Shown here: positions 12,761 through 25,205 of the stretch, piece after piece | Layout: the number at the start of each line of letters is the position of its first letter | Numbering within the stretch: the first letter of the stretch is position 1 | Source: Omphiscola glabra | Taxonomy: Eukaryota > Mollusca > Gastropoda > Lymnaeidae | DNA length: 64,000 nt | NCBI GenBank assembly: GCA_964017045.1 | Contig: OZ024794.1 | Location: 25,973,340-26,037,339 of the forward strand | Direction: 5' to 3' | Notes under the pieces: model-generated | What the model saw: the letters and a program-made list of their open reading frames with translations, nothing else | The model's database searches: none | Told to the model about the DNA's origin: nothing | Program-made: the position numbers and the translations under genes

Positions 12761-12935
12761 TGCACACATTGTTACACACATCATTACACATATTGTTACA
12801 CACATAATTGCACACATTGTTCCACAAATAATTGCACACATTGTTACACACCTAATTGCACACATTGCTACACACCTCGTTGCACACATTGCTACATACA
12901 TCACTGCACACATTGCTACCAACATTATTACAAAC
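12761..12935. repeat. 24-bp tandem repeat, CA-rich
   Basis: About 7-8 copies of CACACATTGTTACACACMTM followed by ATTG. The unit length divides by three, producing open frames on both strands. Confidence 0.92.
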
Positions 12936-13269
12936 ATGATATTACTTTTTTTTGACATTTATAACCAGCGAGAAGGTAGAGACAACCAGAAAGAAAAAAA
13001 GAAAAAAATTAGCACGAGAAATGAGACACACATTATGTCGAGATGGAAACTGGGAGACGCAAAAAAAAAAAATTCCCCTAATAAGGGCCAAAAAATTATG
13101 TTCATTACTTTCTGAACATTTTATCATCTATAACCTAATTTTCCACTCAATTTTGGAGTCGGTGTAGGATTGACAATACCCCATCATTAATAAAACCTGT
13201 TAAAGTCATATATCTACAACAACTACAACAACTACAGTAAGTGTTTTAGTAGGAGTTAAGATTTAATTT
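12936..13269. other. no feature recognised
   Basis: A-rich sequence leading up to the direct repeat that flanks the GC-rich insertion. Confidence 0.5.
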
Positions 13270-13282
13270 GCCCTTCTACACT

Positions 13283-13924
13283 GGAATATCTCATTAGGAA
13301 ATGGCGTCAGCGGGCCGTCGAGCTAGTGCTCCTAATGCCCTCCCTGGCGTCCACCCACACCCGCCAGCCGCCAGGTGTCCCCGGCGCCGGGCCGTGCGTG
13401 AAGACGCCAGAGACCTCCCCGGGCGTTGGACGCCCCCACCAGCAACAGCTCGATCGAGTTTGCTGATGGAGGCCCCCCCCGCCCGGAGACATCTGGTCGA
13501 CCGAAGACGCTGTGTTTCAAGCGTCCGCAGTCCACTTTCCTAGGGGCCGGGACGGTAAATTAACGTCCTAATATCTCCCCCCACCCGTCCCGGGGAAGCA
13601 TCGGACGCCCTCTAAGAGGGATTCTACAGTGGGTTTCTACCTCGCAACTAGTTCGCAAAGTAGCTGGGACGAAACGGTTGCCTAGGAGCAGCTTTCTCAG
13701 GGCTCCATATTTAGAATCACCGGCCATAGGCTTCCAACACAGCCTATCGCCTCATATCCCTTAACGGCAACTTGTAATCATGATCCCTACCATGCATGGC
13801 CGTGTCTGCCACGCGGGACACGCAATGTTGGTAATGTGCCCCGGGTTAACGCCGAGGGGGTCGGTGGCCAGCGCTTCCAAATCGGCAAGCCACTAAAGAC
13901 TTGTCAACCGGAATCCCGGGAAGG
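13283..13924. mobile_element. GC-rich insertion of unknown type with 13-bp direct repeats
   Basis: A 642-bp block clearly richer in GC than its surroundings is bounded by GCCCTTCTACACT at 13270-13282 and again at 13925-13937. That looks like a target-site duplication, of a length typical for target-primed retrotransposition. I see no poly(A) or poly(T) at either end and no convincing ORF; frames at 13301-13543 are short and low complexity. It could be an untranslated part of a LINE or a retroposed host sequence. Confidence 0.6.
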
Positions 13925-13937
13925 GCCCTTCTACACT

Positions 13938-14271
13938 ATTATGTTGTATTTATGTGGTCGCCAGTCCTTCTCTCAATTATTTATAGAACATTATTTTCAA
14001 ATTTACAAATCCCCCCCCCCCCCCCCCCAAAAAAATCACCCAAAATAAAGAAAAAATAAATACACAAAAAATATATAAAATCGATAAAAAGTTTGTAAAA
14101 ATGGCTAATTCTCAATTGTGTCCATTGTTGTGTTCAAATGTTCATTCCTCGATCGAGGTTTAATTCTGTGTCCAGAGAGACATTTAACAATAGTATCTTC
14201 ATCGTACGAGAATAGCACAGTTTTTTTTTAGAAGGCAGTCGCTTCTTTACGGATCACGAGAAGCGTTAAAA
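13938..14271. other. no gene; 18-C run
   Basis: Contains C18 at 14011-14028 followed by an A-rich stretch. Confidence 0.6.
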
Positions 14272-14358
14272 GGTTGTGTGAGTAGTCTTACTGGGTCACG
14301 ATGACACAGTACACATTGACATGGTTGTGTGAGTAGTCTTACTGGGTCACGATGACAC
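14272..14358. repeat. 36-bp direct duplication, 51-bp spacing
   Basis: GGTTGTGTGAGTAGTCTTAC through GATGACAC is present twice, starting at 14272 and 14323, with identical sequence. Confidence 0.9.
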
Positions 14359-14630
14359 GAAAGCTAAACCAGGATGCTAACATGAAACCTAAACCAGGAT
14401 TCTAAAATGAAAGCTTAGCTATGATTCTAACATGAAAGCAAAACCGGAATGCTAACATGAATGCTCAACCAGGATGCTAACATGAAGGCTAAACCAGGAT
14501 GCTAACATGAAAGCTAAACCATGATGCTAGCAGGAATGCTAAACCAGAATGATAACATGAATGCTAAACCAGTATGCTAAACTAGAATGCAAATCGGGGA
14601 TGTTGAGCAAGAATACAAAACGATACATAG
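14359..14630. repeat. 24-25 bp imperfect tandem repeat
   Basis: About 11 variants of AAAGCTAAACCAGGATGCTA ending ACATG, degenerating rightward. Confidence 0.88.
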
Positions 14631-17600
14631 GTTCTAATGAATTGCCGATCGTTTTAATTAGCTAGCGGGGAAAACGAAGAGTCAGACTTTATTACCCAGT
14701 GTCAGAAAAGTAATCACTTGATATAAATTTTAATTTTTATCAACGCCGACTAAACGCACGTGACGTAATTTCCGAGTGGCCGGAGCCTGTTTTCAATTGG
14801 TCAACCACCTTATTAATACTAAAACGTTTAGTGTCATCATAGTTTTTTAGCTACGTGGTGAGAATTTTTAAACATGTGGGATGGGGCTTTTTCCCCAAAA
14901 GGAGCGTATACATTCAGCTACAGATTTTTTTCACAGGATGAAAGGAAAACAATGCCTCTGTTTTCCAGTATTGGTTTGGTTGGGGGTCATGACCTCAGGC
15001 TCTTGAGACAGATTTAAAAACCAGAAATAACCTGCGTAGATTTATATGCAATATTCTGGAAGCGTTATATTATTTTGTAATACAATTTTTTTTTTCTAAA
15101 TCATCAGAATTCCACAAAATGTCTGCATCACGTGATGTTGCATTAGTGAACAAGTCTAATTCAGCAGAAGTCGCACAATAATTGCCCCGTATATAAATGA
15201 GAGAGAGAGAGAGAGAGGGGAAAAAATGTCTCTGCATGAGATTTGTGGCTAAAACTGGATACATCCGGTGTCCAGCTGTGTCAGTGAATGGATATTAGCC
15301 GTGGCTTCCTGATAGGAAACAGATGTTCAGGACATAAGCTTCATATCGGACATGCGCAGTGGAAGGACACTGTAGTTCAACCAGCAAAGTGTTCCTAGAG
15401 CGTGATTTATTTCAGAAGAAGGTGTATACACATTTTCAACAAACGGGGTAAGGGTTGGGGTGCGGTGGGGGGGGGTGGGGGGCGGGTAAGACTGAGCGAA
15501 ACCTTTCGATTTGCTATATTCAATAACACTAAATATATGTAAATGTACGCTAGCTTTTCGTATGGCCATTCGAAAAAAAAACCACCAGAAACTCAGAGAC
15601 GACCTAGTTCCAATTGTCAATGTTTCTGCTCGCCACCACATACGTCCAGAATACAGCAAAGTAATTTACTGCTGTAAAATATTTTAGTTATTGTATGTAA
15701 AATTCTTCATAAAAAAAGCAACACTTAGGTTTAAATCAAAGGAATGGAGTACACGTTGATAAATGAATAGCCATTGTCCAGATTACGAGATAAGGGGGGG
15801 GGGACTCAATTAGAATGTCAACTATAAATGAAGGTATCATAAACGAATGAGTAAATATTTAAATCACCATAGCAAAACCCGCGACGTGAAGTTGCTTTGA
15901 GCCATGAAATGTCTGTCTACTAACTCAATTAGAATTTTCTGTTTTTAAAACTGGAAACCATTAAACGTACTTATCAGAACTGAAAACCAACCATTCTCGA
16001 CTTGTACATCAATGAATCCAGCCAAAAAAAAATAAATAAATGGAAGAGTGCTACATTTTGAACATTAAACTAAACGAGAGTGTAAATATAAACACGGGAG
16101 TTCACTGAACTAGGCACAGGAGGCTGAATTTCTCTCCCTTCATTTTTTAGCGAAATAGTCTTCTTTAAAAAAAACAACAACTGTTTACGACAGTCTTAAC
16201 CAAAAAAATGGGATCAATGCGTGTGGACTGTTTGTACAGCATAACTGCTACCACTGTGGAAAATAAAGAACCAATGGTGGGGGGGGGGGGGCGCACTTTG
16301 TCAGCGTTAACATCGTAGAGCAGTTCCAAGCGTTTCATTGCTCACGACCCAATCTCCTCGGAGAATGTTTCGTTACCAACTGAAAGATTTTCTCCCGGAC
16401 ACATTAAATTCTGAGTTATCTCTCCTGCTTGAGATCAAAAAGATTCGAGATCTTGTTTAAAAAAAAAGAAGATGAAATCACGGATTACAATAATAGGACG
16501 TGGCATATGTTCGAACCGCTGGGTCAAGAGGGGAGTAATTTCGTGCTCGTATTCCAAGGGCGTTAAGTAGTCGCCACTTATTTCAGTTCTGTTGAATACA
16601 TTATAACACGAAAGAAGAAGAAAAGGAGTTGGGGGGGGGGGGGGGGAGATATATACTGCATGACGTCATTGGTTTATTTACCGTTAAATTTAAGTCACGA
16701 ATTCTTAATACTTATTACATTACCGAAGTTATAATATAAAATAAGTAATAATTACATGAATAAACCTTACTTTCGTAGAATTATTTTCTTTTACCCTGAT
16801 AAATTCATTTATTTATTTTCACTTGAGGGAGGAAAAAAAAAGATGTTTGTGTGATTAGTTTAAAGAAAAACTCGTTAAAGAATTAACACATTGAAAGGGG
16901 AAAAAAGACACCAACACGATTTACACAAGTTAGATTAAAATGGTGTATACTCTTTACTATTAAACTGTTGTTGGACACATTTTTAAATCAAATCAAACCT
17001 TTTTTGAATTTAGCGTGGTCATTCAACCTTAGATCGGCCGTTAAAAGAGTTCAGTAATAAAAAATAAAATGACTGATGTTCACCAAAAAAATAACAAGGA
17101 AGAGGTTTTTATTTTTTCCTTTCAAAGACTGGATCCATACACAATTTCGGGTAGTCGTTCAGACGCATGTACGTGGGTAGTCGGGTTAACATATAATGGC
17201 ATTTTCACGGCGATCAGACAAAAGAGACCGACTGCGATACGGGCCGAATCGATATCAGAAATATCGTGTGGCCATCAATGGTAGCGCAATTAGAAATGAT
17301 ACCACGTTAAACCAGTGCGCCCCGGCTATAAAAAGAGCATTGATTTCCGGACCCTCCACCCCCCTTACCCCCAGATGACGCAACTTGCATGGCTTGCAAT
17401 TTTTTTGACAGCCCATTGTAGGAATTATGTTTTGTTAGATGTAGGCGTTAGTGGGCAGTTCCTACTGGATGGAAACGGGGAAGGGGGGGGGGAGGGCGCT
17501 TTGATTTTTATTATTAGGTGTAAGCAGCTTTTTTTTTTTATTCCTATGTTCCCCAAATTAAAAGAAATTTTTTTTTAAATATAAAAAATTGCCAGATTTT

Positions 17601-17744
17601 TATCAAACTGTGGTCATCATGATGGGGAGATGAAAGTTGACAGAAAGGTCACAGTCAAAATAAATGTTTATTCCCTTTACCTTTGTTTTTTTCCCCTCTT
17701 CTTTCTATAATTTGAGGGCCTGCCATCAATGTACTTAACATTCT
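14631..17744. other. no gene recognised
   Basis: Three kilobases without a believable exon. Contains a GA run at 15198-15219, a G-rich patch at 15447-15487, and G runs near 16277-16291 and 16631-16646. Confidence 0.45.
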
Positions 17745-17885
17745 GGCTCCTGATTTGAATTCAGAGTTTTCCTTCTCTTAGATGAGATTCCGTCCAAGGC
17801 TAACGACTCCTATGCACCCGGGGGGGGGGGGGCTGGGTATGTTTTTTGCTTTGGTGAGGATTGAACTCCAGACCACCAGCTATTT
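17745..17885 (-). mobile_element. SINE-like dispersed repeat, copy B
   Basis: Read on the minus strand it gives AGCTGGTGGTCTGGAGTTCA then ATCCTCACC, then CTTGGACGG, CTCATCTAAG and ACTCTGAATTCAAA in the same order as 21541-21680. GGAGTTCAATCC resembles a pol III B box, so a tRNA-derived SINE is plausible. A C/G run interrupts this copy. Confidence 0.7.
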
Positions 17886-18684
17886 GGATGGAATCAGTTT
17901 AGACCAGGTTGGGACCGGAAGTCATAAATGCAATAGTTAGATCGGACCAGAGGTAAAAAAACCAAACTTCTTATTGAGAGTTTAAAAATCAAGTCTGAGG
18001 AGCTAACGACTCCAACCTGCGTCAAAATCGTGCATATTAATGTGTTGTTGGTTGTAGTGTCGTTGTTAAAACGATGTGAAACAATGAAAAGGACAACGGT
18101 AGTCCGTAAAGACGTTCACTGTTGGTAATAACAGCCGAACATAAACGCAATGACCGACGGTCCCAAATATCCGTGCAGTAATTCGTTGTTGACTGTCCAA
18201 CCTCAATACTGTTGTTGTTTTTTTTTTCCCAAACGCTATTCTGGTCTTCGCGTCCTTTCAAATGATGCACCACGACTTCCGTTACAGAGATCAACATCAG
18301 TGTTGGCGCGCGGTGGCGCAGCAGGTGTGAGGACCTGGTGTCATGGGTTCTCGTCTGATACATCCTATTGAAGGGACCTCCCAGTTATGTTAATGCACGA
18401 CTTCTATGCACGACGGGCGTGATTAAAATGGATTTTTGAGATATTATCCCCAGCCCCCACACCCCAATAAATCGATGATGAGTTGAGCAATTTAGACAAT
18501 GGTCACTTTCTCTATAAAACCTTATTTAGTTGGCAATCACTATAGCAACAATAACAAAATTCTCTATAAACCGGGTCATAAAGTTCATTTCAACAAATTT
18601 GAATAATTCATCCCCACGAAAGAGCAGCAGGGTTTCAAAGACTTTGTTTCTCATTAACAAAGCCATGACGTCCAAGTTCATCTT
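17886..18684. other. no gene; weak tRNA-like patch near 18308
   Basis: CGGTGGCGCAGCAGG, followed about 30 bases later by GGGTTCTCGTC, loosely recalls A and B boxes. The B box is poor and no cloverleaf was found. Confidence 0.4.
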
Positions 18685-18755
18685 ATAGACTCGACTTCTG
18701 TCTGGGTTTGTTCCCCTTCAATAGACTCGACTTCTGTCTGGGTTTGTTCCCCTTT
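18685..18755. repeat. 36-bp direct duplication
   Basis: ATAGACTCGACTTCTGTCTG plus GGTTTGTTCCCCTT occurs twice in tandem. Confidence 0.93.
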
Positions 18756-19169
18756 CGTCGCTGACAGGAAGTTTAAAATGTTTTTTTAAAATTATTTTTA
18801 AAAAAAAAAGTACTTTCGTGGATGTATGTTATCAGATCGAAGGACCAACAAAGATTTTGCAGGAAAAAAAAATATTACTATGGTCGGAAATAATAGGCGC
18901 TAAAGAATATCTCCATTCGGGAAATAAAGAAACTTCTGCTCAGGGTATTTATTGTATTGTTATATATGTATTACTATATGGATATTGTTATATCTGAACA
19001 CCAGCCATAGGCATTAAATTACATCCACATAACGAGTATATGTGCCAAGTGGTAGTCCAGTTCAATTCATTTTGATGATAAACGTAGGAGTGATCTGTAG
19101 CTGTGCGATAGAAGAGCAAGGTTATGTGGAAGTTTGAAATTGGAAGGCTCTTAGCCTAAACGATCTTCT

Positions 19170-20510
19170 TTCATTATCCCGTCTTTCTGTTTCAGGCTGG
19201 TCACATTCCTCATGACATAAAGAATGTCAGCATCTTAACATTGTACAAGAATAAAAGTACTCCTTAGCTATTGTACTAATTACCGAGGGATTTCTCTACT
19301 TCGCTTGGTTGGAAAGATAGTTGTCCGAGACTTCTTTAACCGATTGCAGAGTCTGGCTAACCGCATCTACCTAGAGTCACAGTGTGGCTTACGAAGTGGT
19401 CTTTCAACTATACACATGGTATTCTCGTTACGCCAATAGCAGGACAAGTGTCATGACCAGCATATGTTTCGTTACATTGTTTCATGAGATCTGACAAAAC
19501 ATTCGACTTGGTAAGTCGGAGAGGCCTGTTCAGTATCTTGCATAAAATAGGTTGTGCCCCACGACTGCTGACAATCATACAGTCATATCAAGGAAACATG
19601 CACAGCACAGTAACCTTCGATAGCGCCGTCTCTGAGGCATTCCCAGTCAACAGAAGAGTGAAATAAAACGGCTACCAACGCTCTTCTCCATTTCTTCTCA
19701 ATGCTTGTTTGGTTAACCTTCAGGGACTGTGAAGACAGAGTGTTCATCCATACGAGATCTGATGCTAGACAGTTCATTGTCACCCACCTTGGGAGGAAAG
19801 ACCAAGGTTAAACAGTGTTAATTCGTAAACTACTTTTCGATGATGATGCCGCCTTAACATCGCACACAGAAGAAGGTCTTGAGCGTGTATTCAATGACCT
19901 CTCAAGACCTCTCCCACGCATGCACAGAGTTTTGACTGTCAATTATTCTACAGAAAACTAATGTCATGATGCAAGAAGCAGAATCCCCTCCAAACATACA
20001 TATTGAGTGCCATAGTCTGTCGGTTGATGAGCATTTCACATACATTGAACCTCTATATCACTCTCCGTTGACGAAGAGGTGAATATAAGGATCGCAATGG
20101 CATCAGCAACTATGTCTAAATTGAGTAAGCGGATGGGGAATACATTTTAATCTAACAGAAAGTACAAAATGAAGCGTCTATCAGGCATGTGTGCTTAGTA
20201 CGCCCGTATGTGGCAGTGAAGTGTGGACTACATGTGACAGTCAAGAACGGACTCTCAATAACTTCTACCAAAGATGTCTGTGTCACATTTTGCGCATTCG
20301 ATGTCAGGACAAGGTGCCTAACACAGATGTTTTGGAACGTACAAAAAAGTGTAGCATGTTTTTCGCTCTTAGGCCCTTAAGGAGAATAGAGGAAGGCCTT
20401 ATTCCATAGGATCTGGTGTGCGGAGAGCTGGCAGAAATGGCAAGACTTACTGTACAACCGCGACTGCGATTTAAGGTCGTATGCAAGAGAAAATGAGGAA
20501 ATCCAAAGTA
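19170..20510 (+). pseudogene. decayed non-LTR retrotransposon (LINE) reverse transcriptase
   Basis: Conceptual translation across several frameshifts and stops shows an ordered RT: AGHIPHDIKNVSILTLYKNK near 19193, NYRGISLL near 19280, SQCGLRSGLSTIHM near 19377, DLTKTFDLVSRRGLF near 19486, and LLFDDDAAL near 19831 where LINEs have F-A-D-D. It continues with LNNFYQRCLCHILRIRCQDK near 20250 and PRLRFKVVCKRK near 20456. An intact copy would copy its own RNA at the target site. In-frame stops, frameshifts and the altered catalytic box show it is dead. The 5' endonuclease region was not found. The clade is uncertain. Confidence 0.85.
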
Positions 20511-21088
20511 GAAATCAAAGCAACTGATACGAACTGCATTAGCTGTTCAATGTGTTCATTACGTCAAGGGGTAATATAATTATTTAACAAACCAAAGATT
20601 CATATGACGAATGTCTCTTTATTTGATAAAAGGCGTGTCTTCTTCATTCCCCTCTCACTCTGCAACACCATTACTTACGCTCCATTACTACTACTCACAA
20701 AATCATAAGATTTAACAACGTCATTTCCCATACCCAAATACGTCACAAAATACAAAGCACATGGTGACAGCTACACCAAATTTCTCTCAGCACCAAACAC
20801 ACACCAACAAAACACGAACAAATCATTAAAAGCAACGAATGGGATATCATCGCTGAGCCCCGTTTTAGCTGCTGAACAGCATCATATGAAGAAGTCCAAA
20901 AGGCAAAAGATGCCCGAAACGAATCCCTTGCATCAAAAGAGCGAAACGGACGGCAACAATTTAACCAGGAGTCATTGTGCTCCTGTGAGAAGAACAGCCG
21001 AGATTGTCATTCGGCCTATTAAGCCATTAAAATTTGGTGACGTTCCCATCATCCCGCTAAGACAAAAGGATTCTGTAAACACGCAGAC
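20511..21088. other. no feature recognised
   Basis: Flank of the LINE remnant. No poly(A) tail or TSD identified. Confidence 0.45.
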
Positions 21089-21140
21089 ACACACACATAT
21101 ATATACATATATATATATATAGATATATAGATATATATAT

Positions 21141-21187
<47 letters not shown>

Positions 21188-21210
21188 TATGTATATATAA
21201 TGTGTTTACC
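21089..21210. repeat. (CA)n/(AT)n microsatellite
   Basis: A short CA run leads into a long TA-rich tract with ATATATAT interrupted by ACAT and AGAT. Confidence 0.95.
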
Positions 21211-21529
21211 TATTGCAGACGACAATCCACATTTATCACAGTTAATAGCTTTAGAGATTATTGCTGTCTAGAATATGTTTCTTTCTTTAATCTTTAATAT
21301 GGCTTTAATGAATTTTCAACATAAAATCTGTATAGTAAATTTATACAAATTAACTGGATTCATTGATTTTGGAAGTTGAATAAATGTACTTATTCTAACA
21401 TTTCTCCTCGCATTCGGTACATTTCATGAACCATTATTATGAAATCTAAACTTTCCATTTCTTAATCTCATTCTAACACTGGGTTGCCAATCTCCGTAAC
21501 ATTTAAATAAATAACAACATTATATTTGT

Positions 21530-21700
21530 GTAATTCAATCCAAAGAGCTGGTGGTCTGGAGTTCAATCCCCACCAAAAAACATCCCCGGCATCCCGGATG
21601 GATGGGACTCGTTAACCATTGGACGGCAACTCACCTAAGGGAAGGCAAACTGTGAATTTAAACCCGGAGATAGAGTCCCGTAGGTGGATAACATTGACAC
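21530..21700 (+). mobile_element. SINE-like dispersed repeat, copy A
   Basis: Contains AAGAGCTGGTGGTCTGGAGT then TCAATCCCCACC, GACTCGTTAACCATTGGACG, CTCACCTAAG and ACTGTGAATTTAAA, colinear with the minus-strand copy at 17745-17885. A-box-bearing 5' end not recognised, so it may be truncated. Confidence 0.7.
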
Positions 21701-23199
21701 AATGAAAACACTCCGGAAACTACTTCGACGCTACTAGTACCATCAAGCTGTATCATCCACAGGTGATGTTCCCTTGGGTTATCCAGGTGCGCGGGAAAAC
21801 AGACGATTTGTGGTCGAGGGAACCATGTTATCCTCCTATAGAAAATTGCCAATCCTTGTTACACCATCCTACAAAATCTACACCATCGTCCCATCGTGAC
21901 GGACGGATGCCAGTTAAAAAAACATTTTAAAAATTGCGTAATCTAATGTTTTTTCACGATGAACTGTTCCTGTACGGGCCATTAAATAATTACTTGAGAA
22001 ATGTATGCTTGCTGCTAATGGAGCATTTCTCAACAGATATTTCAGGTAGATATGGATCAATAGGATGAACTGACCATCTATTATTTGAATAGGGAGCTAG
22101 AACGAACTGAAAGGCCCAAAGAAATGAACGCATTCAGATTTGGCGAGGACCGTCTACATACGATCTTTGAGCGCACTGTTTGGTGTCCCCCCCACTTCCT
22201 CCCCCCCCCCCCAGCTTGCATTCAATGTGAGAACTACTTTTAAAAAAATTACGTGTTTTAATACAATGTAGGTTATCTTAAAATTAAATTAACAGATTTG
22301 ATTAAAAATTCTGATGATAAGACTTTAAAAAAAAAATGTATACATTTTTTTCTGCAATCATACTAAGTAATTTTAAACTCTTTAAAAAAAATTCCCATCG
22401 AACATATAAAAAAGAAGTAGTAGAGAAAAGCTGGCGTTGTAACCATTTTTTGATGACGTCAATTTTATTTCATAATATATTTCTTGTGCTTGTAAATGTC
22501 ATCACTTTAAATGTATGCCGCAGGTATTCAAAACATGAATGGACACACAAATACATCCTCTATTCATTGCATAGAAGCAAAGACGTCGGCGTTCATTGTC
22601 AATCTAGTTTTATTTAAAGTCTGTACTGAACAGCAAGTGAATCTCCAGGAAAGAATAGCAATTAAATGAAAATCCTTTCACATTCCATCTCCTATTCCAT
22701 CTCAGCGAAAAATACATTTGAATTCAGTTACTCGAAACATGATTTTAAGGAGAAAGGAGCTATTCACGATATCCATGAAATATTCAATCTTTGACGGATA
22801 GTGAATTGAAATATCTTTGAGAACATCCCCTTGACACTCAATCCTATCTAGTCAACTACTAAATGGGAGCTCAGTGTACATGACGCCATTTCCGTCTTAT
22901 CGCAGAGGGTGGTCACAAAAATATTATCCATCCCCTTGGGCATTGCAGAACCATATTGGCAATACAGGATGCAACACCAAAAATAGTAAATTAGTAGTTG
23001 GTGATGCAGCGTCTACATTAGTATTACCGGATACAGTAACAAGAGCCGTGGAGTCACAAAATCAAGCCTCCCCCCCCAACACCTTTCCGCTTTGGGGTGC
23101 ACCGAATCCCAAATGATTCAAATCCTTTTAGCTGTCTCGTTGCATTGTATTTATGTTTTTAATGCGACACAGCCCGAGGCGCTTCACAGGTATAAAATG
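21701..23199. other. no gene recognised
   Basis: May include more of the SINE-like element to about 21910. A C run lies at 22199-22212. The 93-residue frame at 22336 has no recognisable domain. Confidence 0.45.
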
Positions 23200-23642
23200 C
23201 ACTAAGTCGCCTCTACTCAGTCACCTCAATAAAGTCACCCCCGCTCAGTGGCCCCGACTCAGTAACTTCCACTCAGTCGCCCCCACTCAGTCACACCCTC
23301 CCCCACACACACTCAGTCTCCCCCCGGTTCAGAGATATAAAATGCACTCAGTCGCCCCGACTCAGTCACTCCCACTCAGTCACCCCTCACTCAGTCACCC
23401 CTCACTCAGTCGCCCCCCACTCAGTCACCCACCCCCACTCAGTCACCCAACCCCCACTCAGTCACCCCCCACTCAGTCACCCCCACTCAGTCACCCCCAC
23501 TCAGTCACCCCCACTCAGTCACCCCACTCAGTCACCCCCACTCAGTCACCCCCACTCAGTCACCCCACTCAGTCACCCCCACTCAGTAACCCCCTACTCA
23601 GTCACCCCCTCCCACTCAGTCACCCCCCACTCAGTCACCCGG
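23200..23642. repeat. CACTCAGTCACCCC minisatellite, 13-17 bp units
   Basis: Some 28-30 copies of CACTCAGTCACCCCC, varying in C-run length. Slippage within the C run explains the variable unit size. Confidence 0.95.
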
Positions 23643-24257
23643 CTAAGAGTGCAGCAGAAAAAATAATTCTATCAAACAACATGACCCGGTTTCATGGCAT
23701 GGCACCAGCTGTGTTATGCACTTGTCACGATTAAGATATGAAATAAATATTCACTAACTTTCTAATTTTCTTGAAACACTGGCACTAAGGCCAAAGAAAA
23801 CTGATTAGTTCATATGTCGTGGTTAAATCTGTGACGCATATTGAGTTCATGTTATGAAGCAAAATTCGAATGTAAAATAAAAAGAGTAAATACAATTTGT
23901 TCTAATCAATAGATCAAAATTCAATTATGAAATTGACCTCAGCCCATGGGAGCTTTTCGGCTGATTTTCGGAATAAAGTAGTTCATAATAATTATTGCTA
24001 ATTGCTAGGAAGACGGGGTAAGAATCAAAGATACATGGTTCTAAAATCAACTGCTGTTAATTTAGTCTTTTGATCAGGCAATACTCATCAGTTCAGATAT
24101 TTTTTCACAACGAAATGGCTTTGGTAGGTGGATGCGTCAATTTTCAATACGCACTCAGTTACCTCGAAATAAATGTAAATTAAAAACATTAAGCGTTTAT
24201 GGTGCAGTGCCCCCCCTCCCCATAATTTACTTTCAATTTCTCTGAAGACGAATAAAA
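23643..24257. other. no feature recognised
   Basis: AT-rich spacer between two minisatellites. Confidence 0.5.
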
Positions 24258-25205
24258 TTTTCACTAAGGACAGTTCCTACAAGTAAATGTTCACTAAGAA
24301 CAGTTCCTACAAGTAAAATGTTCACTAAGAACAGTTCCTACAAGTAAATGTTCACTAAGAACAGTTCCTACAAGTAAATGTTCACTAAGAACAGTTCCTA
24401 CAAGTAAATGTTCACTAAGAACAGTTCCTACAAGTAAAATGTTCACTAAGAACAGTTCCTAAAAGTAAATTTTAACTAAGAACAGTTCCTACAAGTAAAT
24501 TTTAACTAAGAACAGTTCCTACAAGTAAATGTTCACTAAGAACAGTTCCTACAAGTAAATGTTCACTAAGAACAGTTCCTACAAGTAAAATGTTCACTAA
24601 GAACAGTTCCTACAAGTAAATGTTCACTAAGAACAGTTCCTACAAGTAAATGTTCACTAAGAACAGTTCCTACAAGTAAATTTTAACTAAGAACAGTTCC
24701 TACAAGTAAAATGTTCACTAAGAACAGTTCCTACAAGTAAATGTTCACTAAGAACAGTTCCTACAAGTAAATGTTCACTAAGAACAGTTCCTACAAGTAA
24801 ATGTTCACTAAGAACAGTTCCTACAAGTAAATTTTAACTAAGAACAGTTCCTACAAGTAAAATGTTCACTAAGAACAGTTCCTACAAGTAAAATGTTCAC
24901 TAAGAACAGTTCCTACAAGTAAATGTTCACTAAGAACAGTTCCTACAAGTAAATGTTCACTAAGAACAGTTCCTACAAGTAAATGTTCACTAAGAACAGT
25001 TCCTACAAGTAAATGTTCACTAAGAACAGTTCCTACAAGTAAATGTTCACTAAGAACAGTTCCTACAAGTAAATGTTCACTAAGAACAGTTCCTACAAGT
25101 AAATGTTCACTAAGAACAGTTCCTACAAGTAAAATGTTCACTAAGAACAGTTCCTACAAGTAAAATGTTCACTAAGAAAATTTCCTACAAGGAAAATGTT
25201 CACTA
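24258..25205. repeat. 30/31-bp tandem repeat, about 31 copies
   Basis: Unit ACTAAGAACAGTTCCTACAA followed by GTAAATGTTC (30 bp) or GTAAAATGTTC (31 bp). A TTTTAACT variant recurs at intervals, and a six-unit higher-order pattern may be present before 24860. From 24905 to 25110 units are all 30 bp, giving a 90-codon minus-strand frame. Confidence 0.96.

Noticed and set aside
18300..18362. Possible tRNA gene or SINE promoter
   Set aside because: The A-box-like word is acceptable but the B box is poor and no cloverleaf or acceptor stem forms.
24258..25205. CRISPR-like appearance of regular repeats
   Set aside because: Units are contiguous with no unique spacers, and the DNA is clearly animal.
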